Shown here: one piece after another, positions 26,526 through 34,507 of the stretch
Layout: the number at the start of each line of letters is the position of its first letter
Position numbering within the stretch: position 1 is the stretch's first letter
Source: Pedobacter sp.
Lineage (GTDB): Bacteria; Bacteroidota; Bacteroidia; Sphingobacteriales; Sphingobacteriaceae
DNA: 37,415 nt
Assembly: GCA_014378705.1 (NCBI GenBank)
Contig: JACMND010000025.1
Span: forward strand, 1 to 37,415
Direction of reading: 5' to 3'
Position numbers and translations under genes: made by a program
Notes under the pieces: generated by a model
Told to the model about the DNA's origin: nothing
What the model saw: the letters and a program-made list of their open reading frames with translations, nothing else
The model's database searches: none

Positions 26526-28070
26526 CTAATCAAATCTTTCTTCTCTATGTTTCTGATATACCGGCTGTAAGTTTTTAATGGGATGAGACAACAAGTATAC
26601 AGAAGTACCTTTTTCGCGGGCGTAAAAGTTTTTTACTTCGCCTATTTTTTTAAAGTTCTTAAACATGGGTATCAGATCATCCGGATATTCATCATCAATG
26701 TAAATGAAATATTTTGTTTTAATACTGTCTGGAGACCACAAGGCAAAGCTACTGCTGAGAGAAACCGAAGGAGGTAAATTATATTTATGACGAAAATGAT
26801 CAATCGCACCTGCCTGGCTATAGTTGCTTGCGAAGATGGTTGTTTCAATACGTTCAGGTACTGGTAGTAACTGGTAAACTTTAGCTACGCCTATAGCCAG
26901 TTCTTCCCAACCAAGCATATCCGCATAATCCTGGGTTATGGCATGAAATTTTTGATCTTCCCACTTTAAAAAGAAGTTTATGTTTAGTTTATCAGCAGAA
27001 TACTTAAAAAACGATAATGTCGTGTTGAAGGGTAAAATAGGAATTGCGATTGGAATAAAGAATAAACAAGGGAGTAGGATGAAGGTAAGTGCGGCAAACC
27101 TGTACCCGGTTTTAATGTAAGCCAGCAGTTTGCCAAAAGCAATGCCGCCCGCCGCAAAAAGTACTGGATATGCCCCAAAGCTATAGTAGGATTTGCCATG
27201 CATTATGATAAGTATCAGTATTACCAGCAAATAGGCAAACGCTAAAAACCTGTATGGTTTCAGACTTCTGGAAAAGAAAAGAAAAATGATTCCGGATAAC
27301 CATATTAAAGAAGCTGACGCGTGTAAGAACAATTGCTGAATAACGAAGTCGAGGGGGTTAATAAAGTTTAATTGTGTCTCCTGTAACTCTTTCATGTGGT
27401 TAAAAATTGGCAACCCGTTAGTAAACTGCCAGATTAGGTTTGGCAAAAAAATACCCAGGGCAATAACCGCAGCAAGCAAAAAGCTTTTATTAAATAAAAT
27501 TTTACGCTGTGGGGTTAATGCTAAAGCAAAGATTAGGGCCAAAGTATAAAACGCCATGGTATATTTATTCAGCATTCCAAAACCTACGGACATTCCTATA
27601 GAGTAGATGAAAATGTTCTGTCCGGTTTTTACATACCGGATAATTAAATAGGCGGTTAATGTCCAGAATAATTGATCAAATACAACGGGCTGCAATAAAT
27701 AACCCGAAGCCAGAAAAGCAGGGGAAACTAAAACCGCCAGGCAAGCAATTGAGATTTGCAGGCGTTTGCCACCCATCGCCAAAACGGTTAATCCCGTTAG
27801 GTAAACAATAAGGGCTCCGGCAAGAGTAGAAAAAATTCTGATTGCAAATACACTACTTCCAAAGATATTAGATGTAAACCAGGCAACTGCCGCAACAAAA
27901 GGCGGAACTTCTTTAAATCCCCAATCAAGGTGCTCGCCAAGTGCCAGATAAAGAAATTCATCACGGTGGATACCGAAATTGTTGTTTGCAAAGAAATGCA
28001 GCACCAATTTAATGCATGTAAAAAAAAAGATAACAGAAAATTCTTTTTTATTTCGTTTAAAAAACGACAT
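26526..28070 (-). CDS. GT39/PMT_2-like membrane glycosyltransferase
   Basis: 514 residues with about ten or more hydrophobic spans across residues 10-350 and a soluble C-terminal tail. After the first span the loop carries NFGIHRDEFLYLALGEHLDW (Asp37-Glu38) and FKEVPPFVAAVAWF. This is the acidic D-E motif and downstream P-P region of the PMT_2/ArnT (GT83/GT39) group that uses polyprenyl-phosphate sugars. The role is probably addition of a sugar to a lipid, protein or glycan on the periplasmic side; donor and acceptor are not determined. It lies 59 bases upstream of the DUF547 gene on the same strand, so it may head the glycosyl/redox transcription unit. Confidence 0.83.
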   Translation of the reverse strand: MSFFKRNKKEFSVIFFFTCIKLVLHFFANNNFGIHRDEFLYLALGEHLDWGFKEVPPFVAAVAWFTSNIFGSSVFAIRIFSTLAGALIVYLTGLTVLAMGGKRLQISIACLAVLVSPAFLASGYLLQPVVFDQLFWTLTAYLIIRYVKTGQNIFIYSIGMSVGFGMLNKYTMAFYTLALIFALALTPQRKILFNKSFLLAAVIALGIFLPNLIWQFTNGLPIFNHMKELQETQLNFINPLDFVIQQLFLHASASLIWLSGIIFLFFSRSLKPYRFLAFAYLLVILILIIMHGKSYYSFGAYPVLFAAGGIAFGKLLAYIKTGYRFAALTFILLPCLFFIPIAIPILPFNTTLSFFKYSADKLNINFFLKWEDQKFHAITQDYADMLGWEELAIGVAKVYQLLPVPERIETTIFASNYSQAGAIDHFRHKYNLPPSVSLSSSFALWSPDSIKTKYFIYIDDEYPDDLIPMFKNFKKIGEVKNFYAREKGTSVYLLSHPIKNLQPVYQKHREERFD

Positions 28071-28134
28071 ACAGAATAATGGTTTACAAAATAAAACTAC
28101 TTAAAAATAGAGTTATGGTCAGTTTTTATTTCGT

Positions 28135-29460
28135 TTAATGAGTAGGGGTAGTTGCTGAAATCCTTTTTATATCAGCTCCTAAAGCCCTTAGCCGGATATC
28201 AATATCCTGATAACCCCTTTCAATCTGTTCAATATTATGAATTACAGAAGTTCCGCTTGCAGATAAAGCGGCAATCAGCAAAGAGACCCCGGCCCTGATA
28301 TCCGGAGAAGTCATTTCTATCCCTTTAAGCTTTACTTTTTTATTCATCCCAATTACGGTTGCCCTGTGGGGATCGCATAAAATGATTTGCGCACCCATAT
28401 CAATTAATTTATCCACAAAGAACAAACGGCTTTCAAACATTTTTTGATGAATGAGCACATTGCCTTTGGCCTGTGTAGCCACAACCAACATAATACTTAG
28501 CAAATCTGGCGTGAAACCTGGCCATGGAGAATCCGCAAGCGTTAAAATAGAACCATCAATAAAGGTATCAACTTCATAATGTTTTTGTGATGGTATATAA
28601 ATATCGTCTCCGCGAAGTTCCAGTTTGATGCCCAACCTTTTAAAAACATCGGGAATCATTCCAAGTTCGTTGTAGTGTACGTTTTTGATCGTGATCTCAG
28701 ACTCAGTCATTGCGGCAAGGCCAATAAATGAACCAATCTCTATCATATCCGGCAGCAAACGATGTTCTGTTCCACCAAGTTTTTTTACACCTTCAATGGT
28801 TAAAAGATTTGAACTTATTCCAGATATTTTGGCACCCATGCGGTTAAGCATTTTACAAAGTTGTTGTAAATATGGTTCGCAGGCGGCATTGTATATGGTG
28901 GTAGTTCCGGTTGCCAGTACGGCGGCCATCACTACATTTGCAGTTCCGGTAACAGAGGCTTCATCCAGTAAAATATAGGCGCCTTTTAAATCGCTGGCAT
29001 CAACATTAAAAAAATTAGTTTTAGAATCATAATTAAATTTTGCGCCAAGCTTTTCAAATCCCAGAAAATGAGTATCTAATCTGCGACGGCCTATTTTATC
29101 ACCTCCAGGTTTTGGGATAGCGGCTTTTCCGAAACGGCCGAGCAGCGGTCCAACAATCATTATTGATCCGCGTAAGCTGCTCCCTTTCGCTTTAAAAGTT
29201 TCAGATCTAAAAAAATCCAGATTAATATCCCTGGCCTCAAATGTATAGGTATCCTTTTCTGGATGTTCAACCTTTACGCCCAGGTCAGCAATTAGCTCTA
29301 TCAGCTTGTTTACATCTTTAATATCCGGGATATTAGTGATCGTTACTTTCTCTTTAGTAAGAAGGACCGCGGCAATAACTTGTAAAGCTTCATTTTTGGC
29401 TCCCTGCGGGATGATTTCACCTTTCAGAGGTTTACCACCGTTTATTTCAAATGCATTCAT
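28135..29460 (-). CDS. murA: UDP-N-acetylglucosamine 1-carboxyvinyltransferase (Asp-type)
   Basis: 441 residues. MurA adds enolpyruvate from PEP to UDP-GlcNAc, the first committed step of peptidoglycan synthesis in the cytosol. Features are NGGKPLKGEIIPQGAKNEAL (the Lys-Asn pair in the active site), SSLRGSIMIVGPLLGRFGKA, the catalytic loop KPGGDKIGRRRLDTH, DEASVTGTANVVMAAVL, and the C-terminal DIRAGVSLLIAAL. The residue aligned with the E. coli catalytic, fosfomycin-alkylated Cys115 is Asp121 here (codon GAT at 29098-29100). Cys-to-Asp MurA enzymes are active but insensitive to fosfomycin in other phyla. The gene ends an apparent DUF4290-GNAT-murA operon, with gaps of 10 and 17 bases. Confidence 0.95.
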   Translation of the reverse strand: MNAFEINGGKPLKGEIIPQGAKNEALQVIAAVLLTKEKVTITNIPDIKDVNKLIELIADLGVKVEHPEKDTYTFEARDINLDFFRSETFKAKGSSLRGSIMIVGPLLGRFGKAAIPKPGGDKIGRRRLDTHFLGFEKLGAKFNYDSKTNFFNVDASDLKGAYILLDEASVTGTANVVMAAVLATGTTTIYNAACEPYLQQLCKMLNRMGAKISGISSNLLTIEGVKKLGGTEHRLLPDMIEIGSFIGLAAMTESEITIKNVHYNELGMIPDVFKRLGIKLELRGDDIYIPSQKHYEVDTFIDGSILTLADSPWPGFTPDLLSIMLVVATQAKGNVLIHQKMFESRLFFVDKLIDMGAQIILCDPHRATVIGMNKKVKLKGIEMTSPDIRAGVSLLIAALSASGTSVIHNIEQIERGYQDIDIRLRALGADIKRISATTPTH

Positions 29461-29477
29461 GTACTAATTGTGTGCTT

Positions 29478-30002
29478 TTAAACAGTTAAATGTTTTTTCA
29501 TCATCAGGTCGGTCTGCAAATCGCCGCCAAGATCGAAGATATGCGTTGCGAAAACTGAAAACCCCCACTTTTTATAGATTTCAATCGCTTTTAAATTTTT
29601 TTCCCAGACTCCTAACCAAAGAATTTCAAAATTATTATCACGGCCGATCTCTTCTGCTTTTTTAAAAAGATAATTACCAATACCCCTTCCCTGAAATTGC
29701 TTTAACACATATATCCGTTCCAACTCCAAACAAGTGTATTTCTGTAATTTTGGATGCCCTTCATTCTCATTTAAAACAAGCTTACAAAGTCCTGCGGGTT
29801 TAAAATCTACCTCAGCGATATAAAATTGGTTTTTGGGATTATTGAATTCGATTTCAACAGCTTCCAATACGTGATGGCTATTCAGGTAAGCATTAAAATG
29901 CACCGGATTATTTAAATGGGCAAATGCTTCAATAAAGGTTCTCCTGCCCATATTAGTGATCAATTCTAAATCTTCGAAAGTAACCAGTCTGATCGTAATC
30001 AA
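29478..30002 (-). CDS. GNAT-family N-acetyltransferase
   Basis: 174 residues. The acetyl-CoA-binding motif A is clear: LERIYVLKQFQGRGIGNYLF (Q-G-R-G-I-G), followed by KKAEEIGRDNNFEILWLGVW and NLKAIEIYKKWGFSVF (motif B with the usual Tyr/Phe). The N-terminus is IRLVTFEDLELITNMGRRTF. The predicted start is a TTG at 30000-30002, as no ATG occurs in frame between it and the preceding DUF4290 stop 10 bases away. The acetyl acceptor (small molecule or protein N-terminus) is unknown. It lies between the DUF4290 gene and murA and is presumably cotranscribed with both. Confidence 0.87.
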   Translation of the reverse strand: MITIRLVTFEDLELITNMGRRTFIEAFAHLNNPVHFNAYLNSHHVLEAVEIEFNNPKNQFYIAEVDFKPAGLCKLVLNENEGHPKLQKYTCLELERIYVLKQFQGRGIGNYLFKKAEEIGRDNNFEILWLGVWEKNLKAIEIYKKWGFSVFATHIFDLGGDLQTDLMMKKHLTV

Positions 30003-30012
30003 AGTAAAGATA

Positions 30013-30702
30013 TTAATATCTTTTGCCGGAATTGGTGTTGTTATTGGTTCGTGGCGGGCGGTTATTGCCCGGATTCCCTCGATTATTGTTATTGCGATTT
30101 TTGCCGTTTTGGTTGGTATTGTTCCTTTGACGATTTACAGGGTTTGGGGCACGCACCTCAACACGATTTAGATTAACATTGTCTTCTAACTGCAAATCGC
30201 CGTTTGACATCTCTCTAAGATCTTTTATTATCGTTTCATCAGCCACAGTATCCTTGTTCCAGGTAACATAAGCAATCTTCATAAAGTTCGCTATCGCTTG
30301 AATCATGTGTTGTTTTCTGGCAGGCTCTTCAATAGCCTTGGCTTTCACAATCATCAGTTCTACAGTTTTGCCATAATGTTTATACTTTATTCGCTGTTGC
30401 GGATAAGGTAAAGGGGCTGGTTTAAACCGGATAGCATCTTCAGAGGGTTTTGGGTATGGTGAATCTACATCAATCTTAAAGTCTGAAATGATGTGCAAAT
30501 GATCCCATAATTTGTGTTTAAAATCGGCAACATCACGCAAATGCGGGTTTAAAAAACCCATCAGGTCAATAACAACCTGGGCATATCGGTTACGTTCTTC
30601 TTTGGTAGGAAGCTCAACGATATATTTAACCATATTTTGAACGTTTCTACCATATTCGGCAAGAATCAGTTTTCTTCTGGTGGTATTGTAGTCAAAATTC
30701 AT
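30013..30702 (-). CDS. DUF4290-domain protein with Asn/Arg-rich tail
   Basis: 229 residues. Residues 1-180 match the Bacteroidota-specific DUF4290 family: MNFDYNTTRRKLILAEYGRN, VQNMVKYIVELPTKEERNRY, VVIDLMGFLNPHLRDV, FKHKLWDHLHIISDF. The domain is largely helical, without signal peptide or membrane span. Residues from about 186 to the end are low-complexity Asn/Arg/Gly/Pro (for example NRNNNNRGNPGNNRPPRTNN), a positively charged disordered tail that could bind nucleic acid or an anionic surface. The family has no assigned function. Its place at the head of a unit that ends with murA suggests a link to cell-wall growth, but that is context only. Confidence 0.87.
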   Translation of the reverse strand: MNFDYNTTRRKLILAEYGRNVQNMVKYIVELPTKEERNRYAQVVIDLMGFLNPHLRDVADFKHKLWDHLHIISDFKIDVDSPYPKPSEDAIRFKPAPLPYPQQRIKYKHYGKTVELMIVKAKAIEEPARKQHMIQAIANFMKIAYVTWNKDTVADETIIKDLREMSNGDLQLEDNVNLNRVEVRAPNPVNRQRNNTNQNGKNRNNNNRGNPGNNRPPRTNNNTNSGKRY

Positions 30703-31007
30703 GTTTTTAATTTTAGAAAAAGGGCAGCAAAAAAAAATAAATAACGTTTTTCTGAAGCCTTAATAAATGACAGCTGTGATAATAATACAGATTAACCGCT
30801 TATAAAAATTGATTTTACAGAAATGCCTGTACAGTTTGTGTTTTCATAAAGAAAACTTGATGATTAATTCCCGGCTTATTTTCTGAGTGGAAATACTGAC
30901 CGAAAGCCAGTGCGGAATTAATTAAGCTATATTTTTACTTCTTTATTTCTGTAAAGGTAATTGAATTTATAACAGGTTTAAAATAATTTGCATCCCAACA
31001 AAAAAAT
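30703..31007. other. 305-base non-coding spacer between DUF4290 and CvpA-CAP genes
   Basis: I see no gene here. It should hold the promoter of the DUF4290-GNAT-murA unit (minus strand), but no clear TAnnTTTG is visible in that direction. It contains an 11-bp perfect inverted repeat, TTTACAGAAAT (30814-30824) and ATTTCTGTAAA (30945-30955), with arms 120 bases apart, and a small TACAG/CTGTA hairpin (30816-30831). Both are of unknown meaning. Confidence 0.5.
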
Positions 31008-31964
31008 TTAATTTCTAAAGTTTTGTGTAACCATAATTCCGTACGTTCCGCCATCCATTATCCCTATTCCGACTTTGCCAAAATCAGGATGAAGTATGTT
31101 GGCTTTGTGCCCGGGAGATTCCATTAATCCGTAATGAGCTATTTTAAGAGTGGGAGATAAGGCCAGGTTTTCTCCGGCAGTTATAAATGATATCTTAGCT
31201 TCTCTAATACGGTCAAATGGATCTTTACCTTCCGGGGTATGATGAGAAAAATATCCTCTTTTAAACATATCTGTTGAATGGCGCCTAGCTACATACCTTA
31301 AAAGCGGATCTGCTTTTAAGGGTTTTAGTTTCCTGCTTTCTCTTTCTTTGTTAATTAATACGAGCATCTCTGCTTCAAGACTAGGTCTTGGTTTAGATTG
31401 GCTTACTTTAAACGGAAGCTTAATAAGTTTATTAGTTTCCGGATGTATGGTTACTATATTACCAGAATTAATTACCAAGTCAGTAAAAACAGGCCTGATC
31501 TTATTTTCTATCCATTTAGTTTGAGAAGTAAGCTTGTAGACGAGAGCACTATTTTGCGTTTCACCAGAAAAACTGTTTCCTAAAGGAATCCCGGAGAGCA
31601 CAATGGCTAATAAGGCAGCGAAAATAACCCCGTTAATAAAACCTGGGATAACACCTAAAAATTTATTTGAAAAGTGCTGGTGGGTTGGAGGAGAAATCCT
31701 GTTTAAAAAATTGTTTAATAAAAATGATAAGGGAATTCTTGCCAATACAATGGAAATTATGAAAATTAGCGGAGTTATCCAGAAAACAGGTTTGTTAACA
31801 AATTGAAGCACTTGGGAAGATAGATGTGGAAATAAAAAAAAACCAATTAACAAACTTCCTGTCCAGCCAATAAGTTCAATAGCTGTTAAGATAAAACCAT
31901 TTTTCGATCCGGCTAAAGCAGACAAGACAATGACTGTAAGTAAAAGCAAATCTATGTAATTCAT
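31008..31964 (-). CDS. CvpA-like membrane protein fused to a CAP (SCP/PR-1) domain
   Basis: 318 residues in two parts. Residues 1-130 are a CvpA/colicin-V-production-like membrane domain with four hydrophobic spans (NYIDLLLLTVIVLSALAGSK, NGFILTAIELIGWTGSLLIG, then spans near 60-85 and 105-127). After a linker (about 130-195) comes a CAP domain (about 196-318): LVLINKERESRKLKPLKADP, LLRYVARRHSTDMFKRGYFS with HHTPEGKDPFDRI, GENLAL (264-269), MESPGHKANILHPDFGKVGI and YGIMVTQNF. The CAP cavity residues His229, Glu265 and His286 are present in the expected motifs. Topology would place the CAP domain in the periplasm. Bacterial CAP domains are linked to envelope or spore functions without a firmly known reaction. 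Confidence 0.87.
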   Translation of the reverse strand: MNYIDLLLLTVIVLSALAGSKNGFILTAIELIGWTGSLLIGFFLFPHLSSQVLQFVNKPVFWITPLIFIISIVLARIPLSFLLNNFLNRISPPTHQHFSNKFLGVIPGFINGVIFAALLAIVLSGIPLGNSFSGETQNSALVYKLTSQTKWIENKIRPVFTDLVINSGNIVTIHPETNKLIKLPFKVSQSKPRPSLEAEMLVLINKERESRKLKPLKADPLLRYVARRHSTDMFKRGYFSHHTPEGKDPFDRIREAKISFITAGENLALSPTLKIAHYGLMESPGHKANILHPDFGKVGIGIMDGGTYGIMVTQNFRN

Positions 31965-32043
31965 TAAAAGGAAATTAATTCCTGCTACAAAAATCCCGAC
32001 ACCAGAAAAGAATTATAACCTCAATATGCATTTGGGAAACGAA

Positions 32044-34317
32044 TTATAAATATATAATCCTAAGCTTAGCGAATTTTAAAAGCAATTGTTTTTGTCCAAT
32101 CTCTTTAAAAAAAATGGTTGCCTTTAAATCAGGCTTGTTTCCTTCCATGTTGATTACTTTACCAAACCCAAAACGCTCATGTTCAACTTCCATTCCTACC
32201 TGAAGTTTTGAAGTGTCACTTGGCGTAAATCCTTCGGTGGGTATATGTGCTTTAGGTAAAATAGAGGTTGTTTTAGGAGCTGTTGCAGGTTTAGGTTTAC
32301 TAAACGTTTCTTTTTGTTGCCACGCCGACCGCTCATTATCAAAAAAAGGGTTTCCACTTATTTTTTGCTGAGGCTTAAATTCAAGTTCTAAATATTGCGC
32401 ATCAATTTCATCCAGAAACCGGCTCGGCTCACAACTTGTTAAGGTGCCCCAACGGTAGCGTGAGGTTGCGTATGACAGAGTTAATTTCTTGCCTGCCCGG
32501 GTAGTAGCAACATAAAATAATCTTCTTTCTTCTTCCAGATCTGTTCTGGAACTTAAGGACATTTGCGAAGGGAAAAGATTTTCTTCAAGCCCGACTACAA
32601 AAACATTGTCAAATTCAAGTCCCTTAGCCGAATGGATGGTCATCAGGGAAACTGTATCCGCGTTTGGATTTTTATCGTTATCGTCATTGGTTAGCAAAGC
32701 TACATCCTGCATAAAAATATCCAATCCGCGTTCTTCAATATCTTCACGCTCACTAAATTCTTTTATTCCGTTTAAAAGCTCTTGAATGTTTTCGTAACGA
32801 CTTAAACCTTCAACAGATTTATCGGAATACAGGTCTTTTAACAGAGTTGAATGCTGGGCAATGTGCAAAGCGGTATCGTACGCCGAATGCGATTTGGCCA
32901 TTACCTGAAAACTCTGAATTAAAGTCGAAAAAATACTTACTGCATTCGCAGTTCGCGAATCAAGAAATTTTTGGGCATCACAAATTATATCCCATATCGT
33001 TAAGTTGTTTTTATCAGCGGCAATCATTATCCGCTCCAGTGTAGTATTTCCTATCCCTCTTCTCGGATAATTAATAACCCTTTTAATTGCTTCCTCGTCA
33101 TTGGGATTAAATGTTAGGCGGAAATAGGCGATCAAGTCCTTAATCTCTTTGCGCTGATAAAACGAAAGGCCGCCGTAAATCTTGTAAGGTACATTTAGTT
33201 TGCGAAGTGCTTCCTCCATTGACCTTGACTGAGCGTTGGTTCGATAGAGAATAGCAAAATTAAAAAACGCCGAACCTTTTACAGCTCTTTCCTGAGCAAT
33301 ACTTTCCGCAACAATCTTTCCTTCTTCATTGTCGCTAAAGGCTCTTAAAACCTTTATTTTATCACCGGTTTCATTTTCAGAAAATACATTTTTTTTAAGC
33401 TGATTTTTATTGTTAGCGATAATACTGTTGGCAACATGAACGATGTTTTGAGTTGAGCGATAATTTTGTTCTAACTTAAAAACTTTTAAATCCGGATAAT
33501 CTTTTTCAAAGTTTAAGATATTTTGAATGTTGGCTCCACGAAAAGCATAAATGCTCTGTGCATCGTCTCCAACTACGCAAATATTTTCGTTAATGGCAGC
33601 CAACCTTTTTACAATCAGATATTGCGAAAAGTTAGTATCCTGATACTCATCAACCATTAAATACTTAAACTTATTTTGATACTTGTAAAGCACATCCGCA
33701 TTCTCTCTTAAAAGAATATTGGTTTTGAATAAGAGATCGTCAAAATCCATGGCACCGGATTTAAAGCAGCGCTGGGTATAAACCTGGTAAATTTCTCCCA
33801 GTTTACCTCTTCCAGTCGAAAAATCTTCTGCTTGAATATGTTCATTCTGAAGATATTCTGCCGGGGATATCAGGTTATTTTTGGCTGTAGATATTCGGTT
33901 GTACACAAAATTTGCATTGTAAAGTTTGTCATCCAGTTGCTGTTCTTTTAAAATCGCCCTAATCGCACTTTTACTATCATCAGTATCATATATGGTAAAA
34001 TTTGAAGGATACCCAATTTTTGAAGCTTCAACACGTAATATTTTAGCGAACACAGAATGAAAAGTACCCATCCAAATATTTTTGGCTTCAGGCCCTACAA
34101 CTTTCATTATACGATCCCGCATTTCTTTAGCTGCCTTATTAGTAAAGGTCAAAACCAAAATATTAAACGGATCTACTTTGTTTTCTATAAGATGCGCAAC
34201 ACGGCAAGTTATAACCCGGGTTTTACCAGAACCCGCACCTGCCACAATCATAACGGGCCCTTTTGTTTGTTTAACCGCCGCTTGCTGTGAAGGATTTAAT
34301 CCCTGTAAATAATTCAA
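32044..34317 (-). CDS. uvrD: UvrD/PcrA-type superfamily 1 DNA helicase
   Basis: 757 residues with all SF1A motifs: Q motif LNPSQQAAV, Walker A GAGSGKT (27-33), motif Ia LTFTNKAAKEMRDRI, motif II LMVDEYQDTN, motif III VVGDDAQSIYAFRGA, motif IV LEQNYRST, motif V TIHSAKGLEFDNVFVVGLEE and motif VI RRLFYVATTRA. The C-terminus (about 705-757: KLQVGMEVEHERFGFGKVIN, KATIFFKEIGQKQLLLKFAK) is the Tudor-like domain that in PcrA/UvrD contacts RNA polymerase. It translocates 3'-5' in nucleotide excision repair and transcription-replication conflicts. The start is TTG (34315-34317): the protein begins as its orthologues do and no in-frame ATG lies just upstream. Whether UvrD or PcrA is the better name cannot be settled here. 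Confidence 0.95.
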   Translation of the reverse strand: MNYLQGLNPSQQAAVKQTKGPVMIVAGAGSGKTRVITCRVAHLIENKVDPFNILVLTFTNKAAKEMRDRIMKVVGPEAKNIWMGTFHSVFAKILRVEASKIGYPSNFTIYDTDDSKSAIRAILKEQQLDDKLYNANFVYNRISTAKNNLISPAEYLQNEHIQAEDFSTGRGKLGEIYQVYTQRCFKSGAMDFDDLLFKTNILLRENADVLYKYQNKFKYLMVDEYQDTNFSQYLIVKRLAAINENICVVGDDAQSIYAFRGANIQNILNFEKDYPDLKVFKLEQNYRSTQNIVHVANSIIANNKNQLKKNVFSENETGDKIKVLRAFSDNEEGKIVAESIAQERAVKGSAFFNFAILYRTNAQSRSMEEALRKLNVPYKIYGGLSFYQRKEIKDLIAYFRLTFNPNDEEAIKRVINYPRRGIGNTTLERIMIAADKNNLTIWDIICDAQKFLDSRTANAVSIFSTLIQSFQVMAKSHSAYDTALHIAQHSTLLKDLYSDKSVEGLSRYENIQELLNGIKEFSEREDIEERGLDIFMQDVALLTNDDNDKNPNADTVSLMTIHSAKGLEFDNVFVVGLEENLFPSQMSLSSRTDLEEERRLFYVATTRAGKKLTLSYATSRYRWGTLTSCEPSRFLDEIDAQYLELEFKPQQKISGNPFFDNERSAWQQKETFSKPKPATAPKTTSILPKAHIPTEGFTPSDTSKLQVGMEVEHERFGFGKVINMEGNKPDLKATIFFKEIGQKQLLLKFAKLRIIYL

Positions 34318-34507
34318 ATCTGATCCTATTTTTTGTTGCTAAATTAAGAAACGGATTTCGGAAAAGGAGGATAAAGAATAGTTAAGTATTTTCTTAAGTT
34401 GCTAAGTGAGTATGCAAGAAGTGATTACAAAACTTTAACTGTGAAGTAGTGCTGATAAATTTTTAATTATTCATGTGGATATCAATGGACATAATAATAA
34501 ACCAAGA

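Noticed and set aside
34318-34507. Missing ATPase domain of the TPR-DHp protein displaced by a frameshift
   Set aside because: The 190 bases downstream contain no HATPase_c-like motif in any frame and are far too short for one.
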